From positions 1 through 47,872 of the IMG/VR virus record IMGVR_UViG_3300044645_000555: a stretch of 47,872 nucleotides of DNA; one strand, written 5' to 3'. A program made the position numbers and the translations under genes. The stretch's first letter is position 1. Each line of letters begins with the position of its first letter. This document shows, piece by piece, positions 46,993-47,872 of this stretch. A model generated the notes under the pieces. That model ran no database searches. It worked only from the letters and a program-made list of their open reading frames with translations, and had not been told where the DNA came from. The stretch comes from a virus.

Positions 46993-47511
46993 CTACTGCT
47001 TGAAAAAATACTTCCCATTCTTAAAGCGGATGCTTCGGGTGGAAGTGATTGTTTTAATCGGTTTGCCCCTAAAGTTTGTAACAGAGTTAACTGCATCCAA
47101 AATGCGATCAATTCCGATATAAGCCTCAATAGCAGATGCATACAGAATCGTAAAAACATCCTGCTTGCGATGTTCATTACAGATCATGGCATCATGGAGA
47201 TCGAAATCCCACCAAGCTAGACCAATCTCACGATTAGTAAGCGTAGAGAAATCAATACGATCATCCATATCTGGATCGTTGGCCCAACAATCCTTGCAAA
47301 TGCCACCAAGAAGCATTTTGGAGTGAGGGGAAATGACCTCCTCACAATTAGGGCATTGATGCACATTAAGAGACTGAATTGCAGACTCCAAACGCTTAAT
47401 CGAACCCACCAAAATCCGCATATAATCGGCATCGGCTTGACCAATCTTTCTACTAGGGATAGAAAGATGGAAACGCTCCCCAAAAGGGGATAGGGACTTT
47501 TTATTCTTCAT
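46993..47511 (-). CDS. Hypothetical protein with central zinc ribbon
   Basis: 172 aa. A good AGGAG box precedes ATG 47511. Residues about 53-76 (CPNCEEVISPHSKMLLGGIC and the following KDC) form a four-Cys zinc site; the rest (WWDFDLHDAMICNEHRKQ, YASAIEAYIGIDRILDAV) is helical. Not recognised. Confidence 0.55.
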   Translation of the reverse strand: MKNKKSLSPFGERFHLSIPSRKIGQADADYMRILVGSIKRLESAIQSLNVHQCPNCEEVISPHSKMLLGGICKDCWANDPDMDDRIDFSTLTNREIGLAWWDFDLHDAMICNEHRKQDVFTILYASAIEAYIGIDRILDAVNSVTNFRGKPIKTITSTRSIRFKNGKYFFKQ

Positions 47512-47609
47512 AACTCCTGTGTTGTTATACTGGCTGAATTGCCAGCATCGGTCTTGATGAACCGATTAGGACACTCTGGATTGCTCCAAAATGCCCTGTA
47601 TCGAATCAC
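47508..47609 (-). CDS. 33-aa coupled micro-gene
   Basis: GTG 47609 overlaps the upstream stop as GTGA, and its own TGA overlaps the next ATG as ATGA. Product starts VIRYRAFWSNPECPNRFIK. The two overlaps suggest real translation, at least as a coupling peptide. Confidence 0.4.
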   Translation of the reverse strand: MIRYRAFWSNPECPNRFIKTDAGNSASITTQEL

Positions 47610-47872
47610 TTATTGAACCTTGTACGGAATCTCCGTTTTAGTTCCTTTGCCTCTTCCTTGATGCGTTTCTGTTCCTTCTTTGCCCTAGCCTTTTCCAGAA
47701 CCTTTCTCTGGCATCTGGATCGGATTGCCCAATGGTAAACATCCTCAATCCTGACCACTTCCTCCCGACGAGTACCAAGGGGACGAATCTTGAGGAGATC
47801 ACCCTCTGCTGATGATTCCAGAGTGACGCACAGGGGCTTGCCTGTATCGCACCCGAAACCATAACCAAGGGT
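47606..47872 (-). CDS. 3' part of the end-spanning early protein
   Basis: 88 codons, open from the window edge to TGA 47606. TLGYGFGCDTGKPLCVTLES, then LKIRPLGTRREEVVRIEDVY and a Lys/Arg/Glu-rich C-terminal helix (KARAKKEQKRIKEEAKELKR). Frame and sense continue from the minus strand of 63-1, giving about 109 residues in all. First gene of the leftward early operon. Unknown function; likely nucleic-acid associated. Confidence 0.7.
   Translation of the reverse strand, partial: TLGYGFGCDTGKPLCVTLESSAEGDLLKIRPLGTRREEVVRIEDVYHWAIRSRCQRKVLEKARAKKEQKRIKEEAKELKRRFRTRFNK

Noticed and set aside
47638-47868. 76-codon minus-strand ORF at the right end
   Set aside because: A shadow of the end-spanning gene, which is open in another frame and has a sensible composition.
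1-47872. Prophage or integrated element with attachment sites
   Set aside because: No integrase, excisionase, repressor or flanking host genes; the ends join within a phage gene.

Overview
The window looks like the complete genome, 47,872 bp, of a short-tailed (podovirus-type) lytic bacteriophage, cut open at an arbitrary point. The main evidence is at the ends. The minus-strand gene that runs off position 47872 continues in the same open frame from position 1 (minus strand), and the joined protein reads smoothly, so the two ends abut in a circular or circularly permuted molecule. Head, portal, nozzle, ejection, lysis and fibre genes are all present. There is no tape-measure protein, sheath, integrase or lysogeny repressor. 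The host is unknown. Start codons mostly lack a strong Shine-Dalgarno sequence and follow A/C-rich leaders, while several divergent gaps carry TTGAC-type -35 boxes, so a sigma70-like host that tolerates SD-poor initiation is likely.

Layout. (1) 64-746 is a long non-coding gap with nested and repeated hairpins. (2) 747-3427, plus strand: small terminase, a DUF5856-like protein, a beta-helix tailspike and a small conserved protein. (3) 3428-4073 is a second long non-coding region rich in repeats and nested helices, next to three minus-strand tRNAs (Trp, Asn, Gln). (4) 9329-4345, minus strand: large terminase, then small proteins, a metallophosphoesterase, an HTH protein and a HExxH metallopeptidase. 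A lone plus-strand zinc-finger gene (4623-4823) sits among them. (5) 9381-37879, plus strand: connector-region protein, portal, scaffold, major capsid protein with a long structured leader, head or fibre proteins, a lysis cassette (two holin candidates, a one-protein spanin, endolysin), two fibres, a nozzle with an FnIII insert, small basic proteins, ejection proteins, a 2504-residue polyvalent protein and a glycosyltransferase. (6) 47872-37863, minus strand: the early region, a chain of more than 30 small overlapping genes. It includes a RecT-like annealing protein, a RecB/Cas4-like Fe-S nuclease, an SSB-like protein, a DUF1064 nuclease, a DnaT-like replication protein and a terminal FkbM methyltransferase.

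How it works together. The early region lacks DNA polymerase, helicase, primase and RNA polymerase, so the phage probably recruits host machinery and relies on recombination proteins. Late genes build a T7-like virion. The giant polyvalent protein carries a zincin motif, an ADP-ribosyltransferase-like domain and repeated PMFQQ junctions. It is probably packaged and ejected with the DNA, and may be cut into effectors inside the host. The most unusual material is this polyprotein, the two structured non-coding regions plus the capsid leader, and a recurrent AAGTAACCACRCA leader motif before many genes.
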